The position numbers and the translations under genes are program-made. DNA of 64,000 nucleotides from positions 2,406,001-2,470,000 of the forward strand of contig NC_012881.1 in the NCBI RefSeq assembly GCF_000023445.1, given 5' to 3'. Under the pieces are notes generated by a model. It ran no database searches, was not told the origin of the DNA, and saw only the letters and a list, made by a program, of their open reading frames with translations. This stretch comes from Maridesulfovibrio salexigens DSM 2638. GTDB taxonomy: Bacteria; Desulfobacterota; Desulfovibrionia; Desulfovibrionales; Desulfovibrionaceae. Below, one piece after another: positions 14,510 through 25,300 of this stretch; the stretch's first letter is position 1; every line of letters starts with the position of its first letter.

Positions 14510-15169
14510 ATGGGCGTAAACCCTGACAACAGCATTGAACTGCAATACGAACTGCCCACCGCTCACTCCATGGAAGCCCTTATCAAGGGTCGACGCTCAA
14601 TTCGTAAGTACAAAAAGAAAGCCCTTGATGAAAAAACCATCACAAAGCTGCTCGAAACATCTTTTCACGCACCTACCGGAGTCAACGCACAAGGCGTATT
14701 CTTCACCGCCACTACCACGGCTGAAGCAACAGAAGAATTGCGCAAAGAGATCTACACCAAAGTCGGCAAGCTGCTTAGCAATTCAGACTTTGATGAAAAC
14801 GACATGCGCTTCCAGTACCTGAAAATGGCACATGGAGCATACACTAACCATGATATGGATATCATTCTTCGCGGCGCTCCTCATATTCTCGTTGCCAGTG
14901 CATCAAATAACGTCCCCCTGCCTAAGGAGGATTGCCTGATTGCCTTAACAACTTTTGACCTGCTTGCTCAATCCATGGGGGTCGGAACCCTGTGGGACGG
15001 CATGCTCAAATGGTGCGTAGACGATTTCTTCCCCGAGCTGGCCGGAAGACTAGGAGTGCCCGAAGATCATGCTATCGGATACACAATGATCTTCGGACAC
15101 CCGGCAGTACAGTATCAACGCACAGTACAGCGCACCCCGCCTAGAATAAATCTCGTCAGCAAGTTCTAG
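14510..15169 (+). CDS. nitroreductase-family FMN oxidoreductase domain
   Basis: The 219-residue frame encodes a complete nitroreductase fold. It contains the FMN-phosphate binding GRRSIRKYKKK, the dimer/FMN core PTGVNAQGVFF, LAQSMGVGTLWDGM and the C-terminal GYTMIFGHPAVQYQRTVQR. It would use NAD(P)H or, through the attached ferredoxin domain, reduced ferredoxin to reduce nitro or quinone compounds. The ATG at 14510 lies 3 bp after the TGA and has no ribosome-binding site, so translation would depend on restart or readthrough from the upstream ferredoxin segment in the same frame. A strong terminator follows the stop. Confidence 0.85.
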   Translation: MGVNPDNSIELQYELPTAHSMEALIKGRRSIRKYKKKALDEKTITKLLETSFHAPTGVNAQGVFFTATTTAEATEELRKEIYTKVGKLLSNSDFDENDMRFQYLKMAHGAYTNHDMDIILRGAPHILVASASNNVPLPKEDCLIALTTFDLLAQSMGVGTLWDGMLKWCVDDFFPELAGRLGVPEDHAIGYTMIFGHPAVQYQRTVQRTPPRINLVSKF

Positions 15170-15172
15170 ATC

Positions 15173-15210
15173 AGAAAAACGAAGGACTCATATGAGTTCT
15201 TCGTTTTTCT
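15173..15210 (+). terminator. terminator after nitroreductase
   Basis: A long hairpin has arms AGAAAAACGAAG and CTTCGTTTTTCT around an inner ACTCAT/ATGAGT stem, with one mismatch. It ends in a T-run. It contains the spurious ATG at 15192, which rules out that start for the next gene. Because it is nearly symmetric it could act in both directions. Confidence 0.85.
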
Positions 15211-15278
15211 TTATTGACGCACCACCCTTCAAGTGCTATCAATCGCCTCAATCCAAAAGAACAAACACGAGGCACAAT

Positions 15279-16175
15279 ATGGATTATATAGAATACATTG
15301 ATCGCGAATCGGGACAACTTCAAAAAGAAACCGTTCCTGGAGAAGGATGGCTGAAATGGCTTTACCACAATCCATTAGGGAAACTGGCCCTGCACGGGAT
15401 AGTTAAAAGAAAGTTTATATCCAAATGGTATGGCAAAAAAATGGACACTGCGGACTCAAAAGCAAAAATCCCCGGTTTCGTAAAAGACTTGGGGATCGAC
15501 ATGGATGAAGCCACCCGTCCGGTGGAAGATTATGATTCATTCAACGACTTCTTTATCCGCGAACTTAAGCCTGAAGCCAGACCGATTGATAATGCTCCCG
15601 ACTCAATAGTTTCTCCGGCAGACGGTAAAATACTTGCCTTCGAAAACATCCGCGGCCTTGATTCCTTTTTTGTAAAAGGGCAGCAATTTTCACTTGATAA
15701 ATTCCTGCAAAACAGCATGCTCAGCAATAAGTACGAAGGTGGAACACTGCTGATCATTCGTCTTGCACCGGTTGATTATCACCGCTTCCACTTCCCGGCT
15801 GAAGGTAAAGCTTCTGCTTCCACCCTTATCAACGGGGAATATTTCTCAGTATCACCTTATGCAGTTAAGAATATGCTTAACGTATATTGGGAAAACAAAA
15901 GAGAATACAGCATCCTTAAAACTCCAGCAGCTGGAGACATTCTACTTTGTGAAGTAGGCGCAACCATGGTCGGTTCCATTGAACAGACCTACACGCCTGA
16001 TAGTGACGTCAAGAAAGGTCAGGAAAAAGGATGGTTTAAATTCGGCGGCTCAACCGTCATAATGCTTTTGGAAAAAGACAAAGCTCAGATTGATGCCGAC
16101 ATTCTCGCAAACACAGGTAACGGTTTCGAAACCAGTGTTAAAATTGGAGTACACATAGCAACAATCCGCGCTTAG
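15279..16175 (+). CDS. psd: phosphatidylserine decarboxylase proenzyme
   Basis: This 298-residue protein has the family signatures SPADGKILAF, RLAPVDYHRFHFP (catalytic Asp-His region) and FKFGGSTVIMLLE. In the last motif the self-cleavage GST site has Ser near residue 258, which becomes the pyruvoyl cofactor. It converts phosphatidylserine to phosphatidylethanolamine at the inner membrane. The start at 15279 (MDYIEYIDRE) follows GAGG at good spacing. An earlier in-frame ATG at 15192 is inside the preceding terminator. It is flanked by terminators on both sides, so the gene is transcribed alone. Confidence 0.92.
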   Translation: MDYIEYIDRESGQLQKETVPGEGWLKWLYHNPLGKLALHGIVKRKFISKWYGKKMDTADSKAKIPGFVKDLGIDMDEATRPVEDYDSFNDFFIRELKPEARPIDNAPDSIVSPADGKILAFENIRGLDSFFVKGQQFSLDKFLQNSMLSNKYEGGTLLIIRLAPVDYHRFHFPAEGKASASTLINGEYFSVSPYAVKNMLNVYWENKREYSILKTPAAGDILLCEVGATMVGSIEQTYTPDSDVKKGQEKGWFKFGGSTVIMLLEKDKAQIDADILANTGNGFETSVKIGVHIATIRA

Positions 16176-16192
16176 ATTTGAGTAAAAAAGAG

Positions 16193-16234
16193 AAATAAGG
16201 ATTATGCATCCCCTCACATAATCCTTATTTTTTA
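16193..16234 (+). terminator. terminator after psd
   Basis: The arms AAATAAGGATTATG and CATAATCCTTATTT form a perfect 14-bp stem with a 10-nt loop, followed by more T. It lies 18 bp after the psd stop. Confidence 0.9.
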
Positions 16235-16690
16235 GACACTTAAAAACATACATTCATTAATGCATTTTTCTCTTGCAATAAGTATTAAGAAAATATAGGG
16301 AGGGGCTTCACATTTGCTTAGAAATAATGTAAATATATATCTTCAGTAGCACAATTATATAACAAACAATACAAGCTCTATTATTAATACAATTTCACCG
16401 ATCCGGGGAGGGAGTCTGTGGAAACCACTTTTCTTTATGTTCTGGACATCTTACGTCCAGAACACACCCTATTCTCATGCAAGATTGAACAACCTTCAAT
16501 CGCCTTCAAGCATCGTCACCGTATTTCCTGCTAAAAGCAATTATACCCGAACATTCAATCGGTATAACTGCCCTAAAATCGTATTATAAACTTTCTTTAG
16601 AACTTTTCATTTGATTATAATTCTTTTATAGCGATGTAGTGTCGAACTGGCATTATTTTCTAGATAAGAACAAAAAGGAATTGAACAGCA
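16235..16690. other. long AT-rich leader region of the adhesin secretion operon
   Basis: This stretch of about 450 bp without a gene lies in front of the MotA-like gene. It contains a GGGGAGGGAG purine tract near 16406, a small GTGG-AAA-CCAC hairpin near 16420 and the stronger inverted repeat at 16439-16463. The last 100 bp are AT-rich and probably hold the promoter. I tested it by eye for a sigma-54 site (TGGCATTATTTTCTAG near 16651) and for a c-di-GMP riboswitch and found neither convincing. Confidence 0.5.
16439..16463 (+). repeat. perfect inverted repeat upstream of adhesin operon
   Basis: GTTCTGGAC, 7 bp, GTCCAGAAC: a perfect 9-bp inverted repeat. No T-run follows, so it is not a terminator. 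It is well placed to be an operator or a leader hairpin controlling the operon that starts at 16691. Confidence 0.6.
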
Positions 16691-17773
16691 ATGGCTTACA
16701 ACAGCAATAAATATAGACTATATTTAACTTTATCAATCTTCGTACTTCTTGCAGTTATCATCAGCGTGGTAATTAGTTTTGCCTTTTTGAAAACTCTCTT
16801 CGCTACATCAGAAATAATCAACTCCATTATCCTTACTGTATTTGCAGGGAGTGTCTTCACAGCCTTCCGCTATATCTTTTCGGTACGCAGAGATATGAAA
16901 CTTTTCGCAGCCTTCACTGACTGGTGCGAGAAACCTGAAGAAAGCACCTTTGAATTGGATGATTTGAACAAAGGATTGCTCGGAAACGTACTTGTTTCCA
17001 TAGGTTGCTCCATTAAAGAAAATGGCGTGCTGATCGTTAGATCGTCCAGTGACAGCCGTTCCATTATAGAAAGCCTTGAACAAAATATTTCTTCACGTTC
17101 ATCCTTGATTTCTTTTCTGAGCGGATTTCTTGTCCTGCTCGGCCTCATGGGAACTTTCCTTGGACTGACCCTGACCCTGCAATCAATGGGTGACATCCTT
17201 TCTACCCTTGCCGGAGGTCTGACCGACTCCAGCGACACTTCCATCATGCAGGTTATGATTCAGCTTATTGTTGAATTGAAAACCCCGATGGCAGGAATGG
17301 GTACAGCTTTTTCAACCTCTCTGTTCGGTCTTGCGGGCAGTGCTGTTGTAGGTGTTCTTTCTATCCTTATTGGTCGCATGCATGACCAGCTCAAACAACG
17401 TCTTGAGAATTGGCTGAACGAAAAAACAGAATACGCTGCAAGCAAATCCGGCAATGCAGGCACAGTTTCTCCTGATCTGGACCTGGGCAGCCAGATGGCA
17501 GCGATCTCCACCCAGTTAGAAAAGAACAACGTAGCGTTACTTGAATCACTTGAAAACACTAACAAGTTCCTGTTGAAACTGACCCTGCTTCAGCAACGCT
17601 CAGCCGAAGCTATTAATACTGTTCAGGATCAGTCTATGGAAACCACCAAAGAAATCGGTCTCGGCAATGAACTGACCGGAAGACTGATCAAAGAGTCGCG
17701 CCAGATGGTCACCGCTTTGGAAAGGAGCATCGAGACCATGAATATTATGAATGAAAGACATCATAAAAATTAA
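16691..17773 (+). CDS. MotA/TolQ/ExbB-like proton-channel protein of adhesin locus
   Basis: This 360-residue membrane protein has two N-terminal hydrophobic segments (about 12-34 and 38-58), a cytoplasmic insert, then two long membrane helices. These helices contain SFLSGFLVLLGLMGTFLGLTLTL (about 137-160) and GMGTAFSTSLFGLAGSAVVGVLSIL (about 201-226). The latter pair is the MotA/TolQ/ExbB core (PF01618-type), including the GTFLGL and AFSTSLFGL phrases. The C-terminal 110 residues are helical and cytoplasmic. Such proteins form a pentamer around a MotB/ExbD-type dimer and use an ion flux to do work. The matching partner is encoded at 27322 in the same operon, so the pair probably energises adhesin secretion or positioning. 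Confidence 0.88.
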   Translation: MAYNSNKYRLYLTLSIFVLLAVIISVVISFAFLKTLFATSEIINSIILTVFAGSVFTAFRYIFSVRRDMKLFAAFTDWCEKPEESTFELDDLNKGLLGNVLVSIGCSIKENGVLIVRSSSDSRSIIESLEQNISSRSSLISFLSGFLVLLGLMGTFLGLTLTLQSMGDILSTLAGGLTDSSDTSIMQVMIQLIVELKTPMAGMGTAFSTSLFGLAGSAVVGVLSILIGRMHDQLKQRLENWLNEKTEYAASKSGNAGTVSPDLDLGSQMAAISTQLEKNNVALLESLENTNKFLLKLTLLQQRSAEAINTVQDQSMETTKEIGLGNELTGRLIKESRQMVTALERSIETMNIMNERHHKN

Positions 17774-17802
17774 GCTGTTACTAAATACTTCGGGTGAAAA
17801 AC

Positions 17803-19344
17803 ATGTCTGCGCATATGATTAAAAAATTTGGAACAGCTTGCATTCTTTGTACACTCCTTACCATTCAGAGCAATGTTTCTTTTGCTGATAACTCCACAGA
17901 AGGCACCCCTCCCCAGCCTGTAGTGGAAACCTCAATGGAAACAGTAAGCCTTTCTGATCTGGAGAATAAGAATAAAGAATACAAAAATGCTGAAGATATT
18001 GAATCCTTTAAACAGGGAGTCATCAAAATTGAAGACCCCGGTGTAAAAGGATCTTCCTTGCAGGAAAACAGCCCAAATGCTGCAAATGCAACTACCCTGA
18101 CCTTGCAGCGGGCTTGTGAACTGGCTGTGGGCAACCATCCTTTGGTGGCATCATCCCGGTATTCTTTGCTTGAAAAGACTGCCGAGTACGGCATGGCCCG
18201 TCAGGTTTACATGCCTAGGATCGACTTCACTGCACAGGCTGGTCCCTCGCACAATCTTGACACCGATACCACCAGCTACGGTCAATCCTCTGTAGCCATG
18301 ACCCAGACCTTCTTCAACTTCGGCGGTCTCGATGACAGCGTAGACAGTGCAAAGATGAAGGCGGTAGGTGCCAAGTACCGTTTGGCACGCACACAGGAAG
18401 ACATCGCCGCCCTTGCCATCAACTCCTACCTGAGCGTGATGCAGGCGCAGGAAACCTTGCAAGTCTACAACAACTCTCTGGAATTCTATAACAAACTGTT
18501 GAAGACTTTCTGGGAACGCTACAATGCCGGTATCTCCTCCAAGGCTGATGCCCGCAAAGTGGAAGTATCGCTGCGGTCCACAGAATCTCAGGTAACTGTA
18601 CAGAAGCAGCAGCTCAAGACAGCCAGACTGCTTCTTGAAAACATCATCAAACAGCCGGTTAATGAAGTTGAAACAGACATCTCAATGGCTAAGATGGAAA
18701 TTTCAGAAACCCTTGAAGGTGCCTACGAAATAGCCAAAGCCAACAACGTAAACCTCAGGGCTTACGATGCTGAGATTGAATCACAGAAAAAAGCGGTTTC
18801 CACTGTGGAAGCCAACTACTACCCCTCTTTCGGGTACAGATTACAGGCCAAAAGTGAATTTAAGAAATATGACGGTTACGAAAATGCTCTTGATGCACAG
18901 CTCACCGTCAACTGGAACCTGTTTAACGGCTATGCCACAGATGAAGGCGTAAAAAGGGAAGAAGCCGTCCTTAAAAGATTACAGGCTACCAAGGAAGCAA
19001 CTGAGCTTGAGGTTCAGAACATTCTTTCCGATGCCTTCAATGCTTACAAATCATCTGAAAAAGAATTTGAACTTGCCCGCGATGCCTATGACGCAAGTAT
19101 CAACCTCATGAGCCTCTATTTGAGCGAGTTTGATCTCGGCATCAGAACCCTTCTTGATCTTATTACCGCCCGCGAAGGGCAAACAAGCGCAGCTGTGCGC
19201 GAAGTAAATGCCCGCTACGCCAGAATCCGTGCGGCACTCAACATTTTTCTCGAACAAGGCAGACTCCCCGAAATTCTGGGGCTCCCGGTGGAAGAAGTTC
19301 CATTTGAAAACAGTAATTCTCTCTACTCTGCTAAAGGTGAATAA
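17803..19344 (+). CDS. TolC-family outer-membrane channel of type I secretion
   Basis: This protein of about 513 residues has a signal peptide ending near VSFADNS. A TolC/OEP domain built of two internal repeats follows: LTLQRACELAVGNHPLVASSRYSLLEKTAEYG and later the EIAKANNVNLRAYDAEIESQKKAV region. It ends in the usual helical LITAREGQTSAAVREVNARYARIRAALNI. It should form the trimeric outer-membrane exit duct. A GTG 9 bp upstream (17794) keeps the frame, but ATG at 17803 is preferred. The gene lies just after the MotA-like gene and 2 bp before the giant adhesin gene, consistent with a dedicated LapE-like channel. About 90 residues between the signal peptide and the TolC domain are acidic and of unknown role. 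Confidence 0.92.
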   Translation: MSAHMIKKFGTACILCTLLTIQSNVSFADNSTEGTPPQPVVETSMETVSLSDLENKNKEYKNAEDIESFKQGVIKIEDPGVKGSSLQENSPNAANATTLTLQRACELAVGNHPLVASSRYSLLEKTAEYGMARQVYMPRIDFTAQAGPSHNLDTDTTSYGQSSVAMTQTFFNFGGLDDSVDSAKMKAVGAKYRLARTQEDIAALAINSYLSVMQAQETLQVYNNSLEFYNKLLKTFWERYNAGISSKADARKVEVSLRSTESQVTVQKQQLKTARLLLENIIKQPVNEVETDISMAKMEISETLEGAYEIAKANNVNLRAYDAEIESQKKAVSTVEANYYPSFGYRLQAKSEFKKYDGYENALDAQLTVNWNLFNGYATDEGVKREEAVLKRLQATKEATELEVQNILSDAFNAYKSSEKEFELARDAYDASINLMSLYLSEFDLGIRTLLDLITAREGQTSAAVREVNARYARIRAALNIFLEQGRLPEILGLPVEEVPFENSNSLYSAKGE

Positions 19345-19346
19345 TC

Positions 19347-22300
19347 ATGGCTGACGCTCAGAAAGTTTCTCCGTCGACAGTTTATAACGTTCAAGGATCA
19401 CCCGACGACTACAACTATATCCTCAAGGGTGCCGACCTTATTCTGGTCAACAAACAGACCAATGAAGAACAGGTCTTTCTCTTTGTCGGTAACATCATGA
19501 GTCTTGATGGACAGGTCAACATGGAATTCTCCAACGGCCAGTCCCTCGACTCCCCAAGCTTATTTCATCGTTCCGAAATGCCGGACATGGATAAGCAGGA
19601 TGAGGAAGCCCCTGAATGGGAAGCTGTAACTGACGATTCCACTCCCTCGGACGAAGAGGAAGGTAACTCCGACGAGGGCAACCTCGGCGAAGGAGAACTC
19701 CTGAACGCTCAGGCTGCACTCGTCACAGACCCCACTGACGACATTCTCAAGACCCAGCAGCGCATGTTTGATGATATCAACAAATTCGCGCAAGAGCAGA
19801 GTTTGTCCAGTACTCCTGATCCTATTGAGAAGATCGATGCTGAAGAGAATGAGCATGATGAGAAAAAAGAAGGCAAGGAAGAAAAAGAAGTAATAGAAGA
19901 AGATAAAAAAGATGAAAATAAAGAAGACGACAAACAAGATGGTGATAAACAAGACTCAAATGATAAGCTAGGAACAACAACCTTAACGCTAGCTGAAAGC
20001 TCTGACTCCGGGGTTAGTCAAACAGACAGAATAACGAATGATGACTCCCCCACTCTTGAAGGAACTGCTGATCCGTATTCAAAAGTCAAAATATACCGAG
20101 AAGGCGAAACTGATCCCATCGACACAGTAGAGGCTGACAAGGATGGAAATTTCACATTCACCAGTGCAGCTTTAAGTGATGATGCTCATAAATTCTATGC
20201 AGAAGTGACTTCTTCAGACGGAACTCAGACTTCAAAATCAAGTGTCTTAACTATACAAGTTGATACCACCAATCCAGCGGTACCATCAGAAATAAATATA
20301 GACTCTACGGCCTCAAAAGACCCATCAGCTATAACTCTTGATGCAGATGCGGGCAAAATATATACAAACAACAATAAGCCTTGGCTGAAAGGTACTGATG
20401 GGGAAGCCAATACGACCCTCAATATATACAATGGAGATGAACTTCTAGGTCCGGCAACTGTAGATAGCAATGGCGTTTGGAGTTTTCAAATTCCTAGAGA
20501 ATTAGATGATGGGACCTACACATTTACTGCAAAAGCAGTTGATATTGCTGGAAACGAATCCTCCACGGCAGTAGAAGTTTCAAATGTTATCGTAAAAACA
20601 AGCTACACCCCCACAGCTGAAATCAAACTTGATTCCTCTGAAGCAAGTAACTCAATTGATATTGATGGAGGTGGTTCAGTTGATGACACAATCACCAACA
20701 CTGAAACAATCACCCTCAACATTGAGGGTGTTGATAGTGCCGCACGTCTTGTAGAAGTCTTTTTGTTTAATAGTGACAACACTACAACCAAGTTAGGTGC
20801 AGCTAAGCTAGAAGGCGGGACTTGGGTATATCAGGTAAACAATTCAGTTATAGACACTGATGGGCATTACGAATTTATCGTCGAAGTTACTGATATGGCG
20901 GGTAACACAAAGACACCCTTCTCCAAGCTTGAAGTAGAAATTGACCGTACAGCCCCTACTGAAGACATAACTATTGAACTTGATGCTGACAGTGATTCAG
21001 CCGCAAGAGATGGTCTTTTGGGAAATCACACAGATGACTACACTCACGGAACCAAAGCCAGTGATCCTAACGGAGAAGGCTTTCTGAATCTGAGCGGCGG
21101 AAATGCTGGACGTGCTGCCAAAGTAGATATTTATCGTAAGGACGGGGATACTTACACTAAAATTGCCACTGTTGATGCCGATGTAGACGGAAATTGGACC
21201 TACAGCTATGACGCCAACAGTCATGGGACATCCGGAACCGAAAATGTCACATTTAAAGCCGAAATCAGTGATGCGGCAGGCAACGATAAAAGCGCTGAAT
21301 TAGTTGTACAGGTTGATAACACCGACCCCACTCAATCCAGCATTGAAGTTGAGGGAGCTCTTGAAACCACTACTACTGCGCACGGACTTTCCACCTCGGT
21401 AACCGGATCTACCGTTACCTTGAAAGGGCTTATTGAAGAGAGCCCTGACAAAGTAATTGTAACCCTGTACGAGTGCAACGCTGACGGCAGCAATGCCACT
21501 GAAATTACTCACAGCAAAGCAGCCGGGACAGCTCTTTCCATTGTAGCAGACGGCGAGAATTACAAATGGTCTTATGATAAGACCGGAGTGGTCCACGACC
21601 AGAATTATTCCTACTACGTCACAGTGGAAGATGCTGCCGGAAACATATCCACCTCCAAAGTGATGACCTTTACTTCGGACCAGCAGACCAATGCTCCCAG
21701 CATCGAGCTGGATGCCTCCACTGACACTGCGGCAGTGGGTGATGATATTACTGATTTTATTACTTCCGGCGGAACCGAAAGCCACGATATCAAACTGAAA
21801 GTAACCGCTGATGATGACGCTACTCTTAAAGTTTACGTGGTGGTTGATTCAACCGATGCTGATGCAGTGGACCTCGGCAACGGAAACTTCGGTAAATTGA
21901 TCAGCTCCGGTAAAGTCGTTAACGGTGATGTCGTTACTTATGACGCATCTGCTTACAATGATCAGGAAACTCAGCTTCAGTTCATCACCGTGGCAACAGA
22001 CGAAGCCGGGAACACCAACACTTCTCCAGTCTACACCATGGTTCTTGATGATAAGGCACCTGAGAACGCAGATATCGTTATCAAAAATGCTGAAACCGCA
22101 GAAGTATATGCGGATGAAGCAGCCTCCAACGCCAAGGCATTAACCTTGAGTGGTGATTTCAATGACGGCATCACAACCAGTGTTAGCGTTACTGCCCCGG
22201 TTGTACGCGTGTACGAAGTGGACTCCACCGGCACCAAAAACGAAATTGGTACAGCTACGGTGAACGGCGATGCCAGCACAGGATACAGCTGGTCATTCAA

Positions 22301-25300
22301 TTTGGGTAATGCCGCCAATCCCGATAAATACATTTCAGAAGGCAAGCACTCCTTCAAAATTGAAGTAGAAGATGCCGCCGGAAACATCACCACTGAACCT
22401 TCCGGTGACGAGACAATCGATATTACCATTGACCGCACTCCTCCGGTAATAAGTGCCGCCCTTGCCGATGACGCAGGCGGAGACAGCATGGACACCGGAC
22501 GTAGTGAAACAGACTGGATCACCAATCTTGATGACAACCTCAAAATTGATGTTGATGTCAATGAAGCCGGAACCATCACCCTTGTAGTGAACGGACAACA
22601 GGTCGTCAGCCGCGAAGTTACAGCTGATGAATTAAATGCCGGAAAAGCTGTTCTGGATCTCTCCTCATTGAATATCGAGAACGGTAGGCTCACTGAAGGT
22701 GCTGACAATCCGAACAGTATAAAAATCACAGTGACCGACACAGCCGGAAACTCAAGTGAGATCGATGAAACTCTGGTAATTGACCAGACCATTGATACCG
22801 GATCTATTGAATTCAAAGCCGGATCGGACACCGGAGAACTTGGTGACAACATCACCACCATTCCCAATCCAAGCCTGAAAGGTAAGACCGAACCCAACGC
22901 CAAAGTTGAAGTTCGCATCATTAAGGTCGACTCTAACGGCACACCTCTTCTGGACGGCGATGGCAACCAGATAGTGGTCTACGCTGCTGCGGCAATGATG
23001 GCCGGAGCCAACGGTGATTGGGAAATCACACCTGATGCTCTAGCTTCGGGGACCTACGCAGTTACGGCAGAGATTACCGATATAGCCGGGAACACCGATG
23101 TAACCAGCATGCCGCTGACAATTGCAGCCAAGCCTGAATCTCCTTCGATTGCGATGGACGAAGACTCAGCTCCCCTGCTTTTTTCCACACCTAACGGAGC
23201 AGAAGACGGTGTAACCTTTGATACTGAACCAAAATTCATTATCACCAAAGGAACAGGAACTTCGGTAACCATGACTTATTGGCAGCTGGATGAAAACGGT
23301 CACAAGATCGAATCCAGCAAGCAGACCGTCACCTACGACAGTGACGCAGACAAGGCTATGGCTTCAGTTGATACCGGGGACCTCACTCTTGCTGACGGCA
23401 AGGAATACACTTTTGAATTTGTTGTACAGGACGCGGCAGGAAACCCCAGCGACACCGTCACCAAAAATGTTTCCATTGATGCCAGCTATGACGCTGCGGA
23501 CCTTACCGTTGCTTACTCCCCGGAAGGAGGTGCCACAGTCGTAACAGATGCTGACGGCATAAACCTTACCAAGGATTCCAATCCCGACATTAGCGGTACT
23601 GCGGAAAAAGGAAGTCAGGTTCGCATGATGGTTTTGAGCTATGACTCAAAAGCAGCCTTTGATGCAGATAGCGCAAATGATCCAACCGGGCTTGATACTG
23701 CCGCTCTGCGCACCTACATCAATACCGGAAGCAATAAATCCCTTCTGGAAAGTGGTTTGGTCAGCGTGGATGCAGCCGGTAACTGGACAGCCGAGCCATC
23801 TTTCGGCACCGCACAGGAAGACAAATATTACCGTGTGGTAATTGTTTCTGAAGATCAGGCCGGTAACCTTGAAGCCAAGACCGTCGAATTCCACCACGAT
23901 AACACTCCGCCGGATGCTCCCGAAATCTGGATGACTGATGACGGAAACACACAAATTATCAGCGGCGATGCCCTGAATAATGTGCGCGACCTTTCACCCA
24001 GATTTGAGGGAACATACGATGATGAGGCATACGGAACCACAACCATCACAATTGAATGCCCCGAAAATGGTTATTCCAAAGTCATAGACGTTAAAGACAT
24101 CACCACAAATGACGGTACATGGTCTTATCAATTCGGCGAAGGTAACGGATTTCTCAAAAAAGGAACCTACACCGCCACTATTTCCAGTAAGGATGCCGCC
24201 GGTAACGAAAGCAAAGACTCCTTCGAATTCACAGTTAAGCAGGATACCATCGCTCCGCAGATTGAACTGCTTAACGCAGACATTACCGGGGAGACCGACA
24301 CAGGGCATACATATTCCTACACCAGCCTGCAAAAAATCGCAGCCGCTGACACAGGAAATGAAAATGCTACAGCAGATCAGGCTCACAACCTCACCCTGAC
24401 CGGATCTGCCATGGCAACTTACAGCGTTGAAATTTTTAGAGTAACCCTTGATGCACAGGGTAAGGTTGCATCCCGCACCTCTATGGGAACAACTACTGCC
24501 AAGGAAGACGGTACATGGGAACTCCCCTTTACTTCCAATCCGGATGCAGGAGATTACCACTACATTGTCACTTGTGATGGTGAAGACTCATCTGTCTATA
24601 CCCTTCACATCGACAACACCATAGAATTGCCGGAAATCAGCCTCGGCAATGATACCGGTACTATTGCTGATGCAGGAACAGACTGGATCACCAACGACCC
24701 GACCATTACCGGAGACGTAGAAGCTGAAGCCACTGTTAAAATCGAGGCGGCACGAACATACACTGCAACTCTGGACAGCGGGACCGGTAAGTACACATAC
24801 ACAGACAAACACGGTGACAGCCACACTGTGAATGCTGACAGCATCATCACCGCTAACGGCAAAACATACTTTGTCGATAGTTTAGACGTTACTGAATACA
24901 ATATTCCAAGAGATGACACCTCCAGTGGAAGTTACAGCACTACCATCCTGACCGATAGTAGCGGAAAAAAGATGGACGGCCAGTACCAACTGACTGTGAC
25001 CACCACGGACAGAGCAGGCAACACAAGCTCCTCCACCTCCAATAATATTCTCGAAGTGGATAGCAGTACCATCACGCCGACCCTGCACATGGATTCGGAT
25101 AGTGACTCTTTCTTTGCAGATGGTACAATTGTCGATGGCATCGATGTCTACGCCAACCTGCCGCAAACTTATAAGGATAAGCTGGATAGCTTTAAAACAG
25201 ATGAAATAACCAAGGACAACACCCCGACCATTGTCGGCACAGCCGAACCGGGAGCCCAAGTCAGTATTAAATTAACTTTTGACAGTCACACTACAGTGTA

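Noticed and set aside
14504..14560. Selenocysteine at the TGA of the ferredoxin-nitroreductase gene
   Set aside because: Only weak 3-4-bp stems follow, without a proper SECIS, and the position is Ser-like, not Cys, in relatives as I recall them.
15192..15278. N-terminal extension of phosphatidylserine decarboxylase from ATG 15192
   Set aside because: This ATG lies in the loop region of the preceding terminator; ATG 15279 has a ribosome-binding site and family-like start.
16651..16666. Sigma-54 promoter before the MotA-like gene (TGGCATTATTTTCTAG)
   Set aside because: The -12 GC element is missing.
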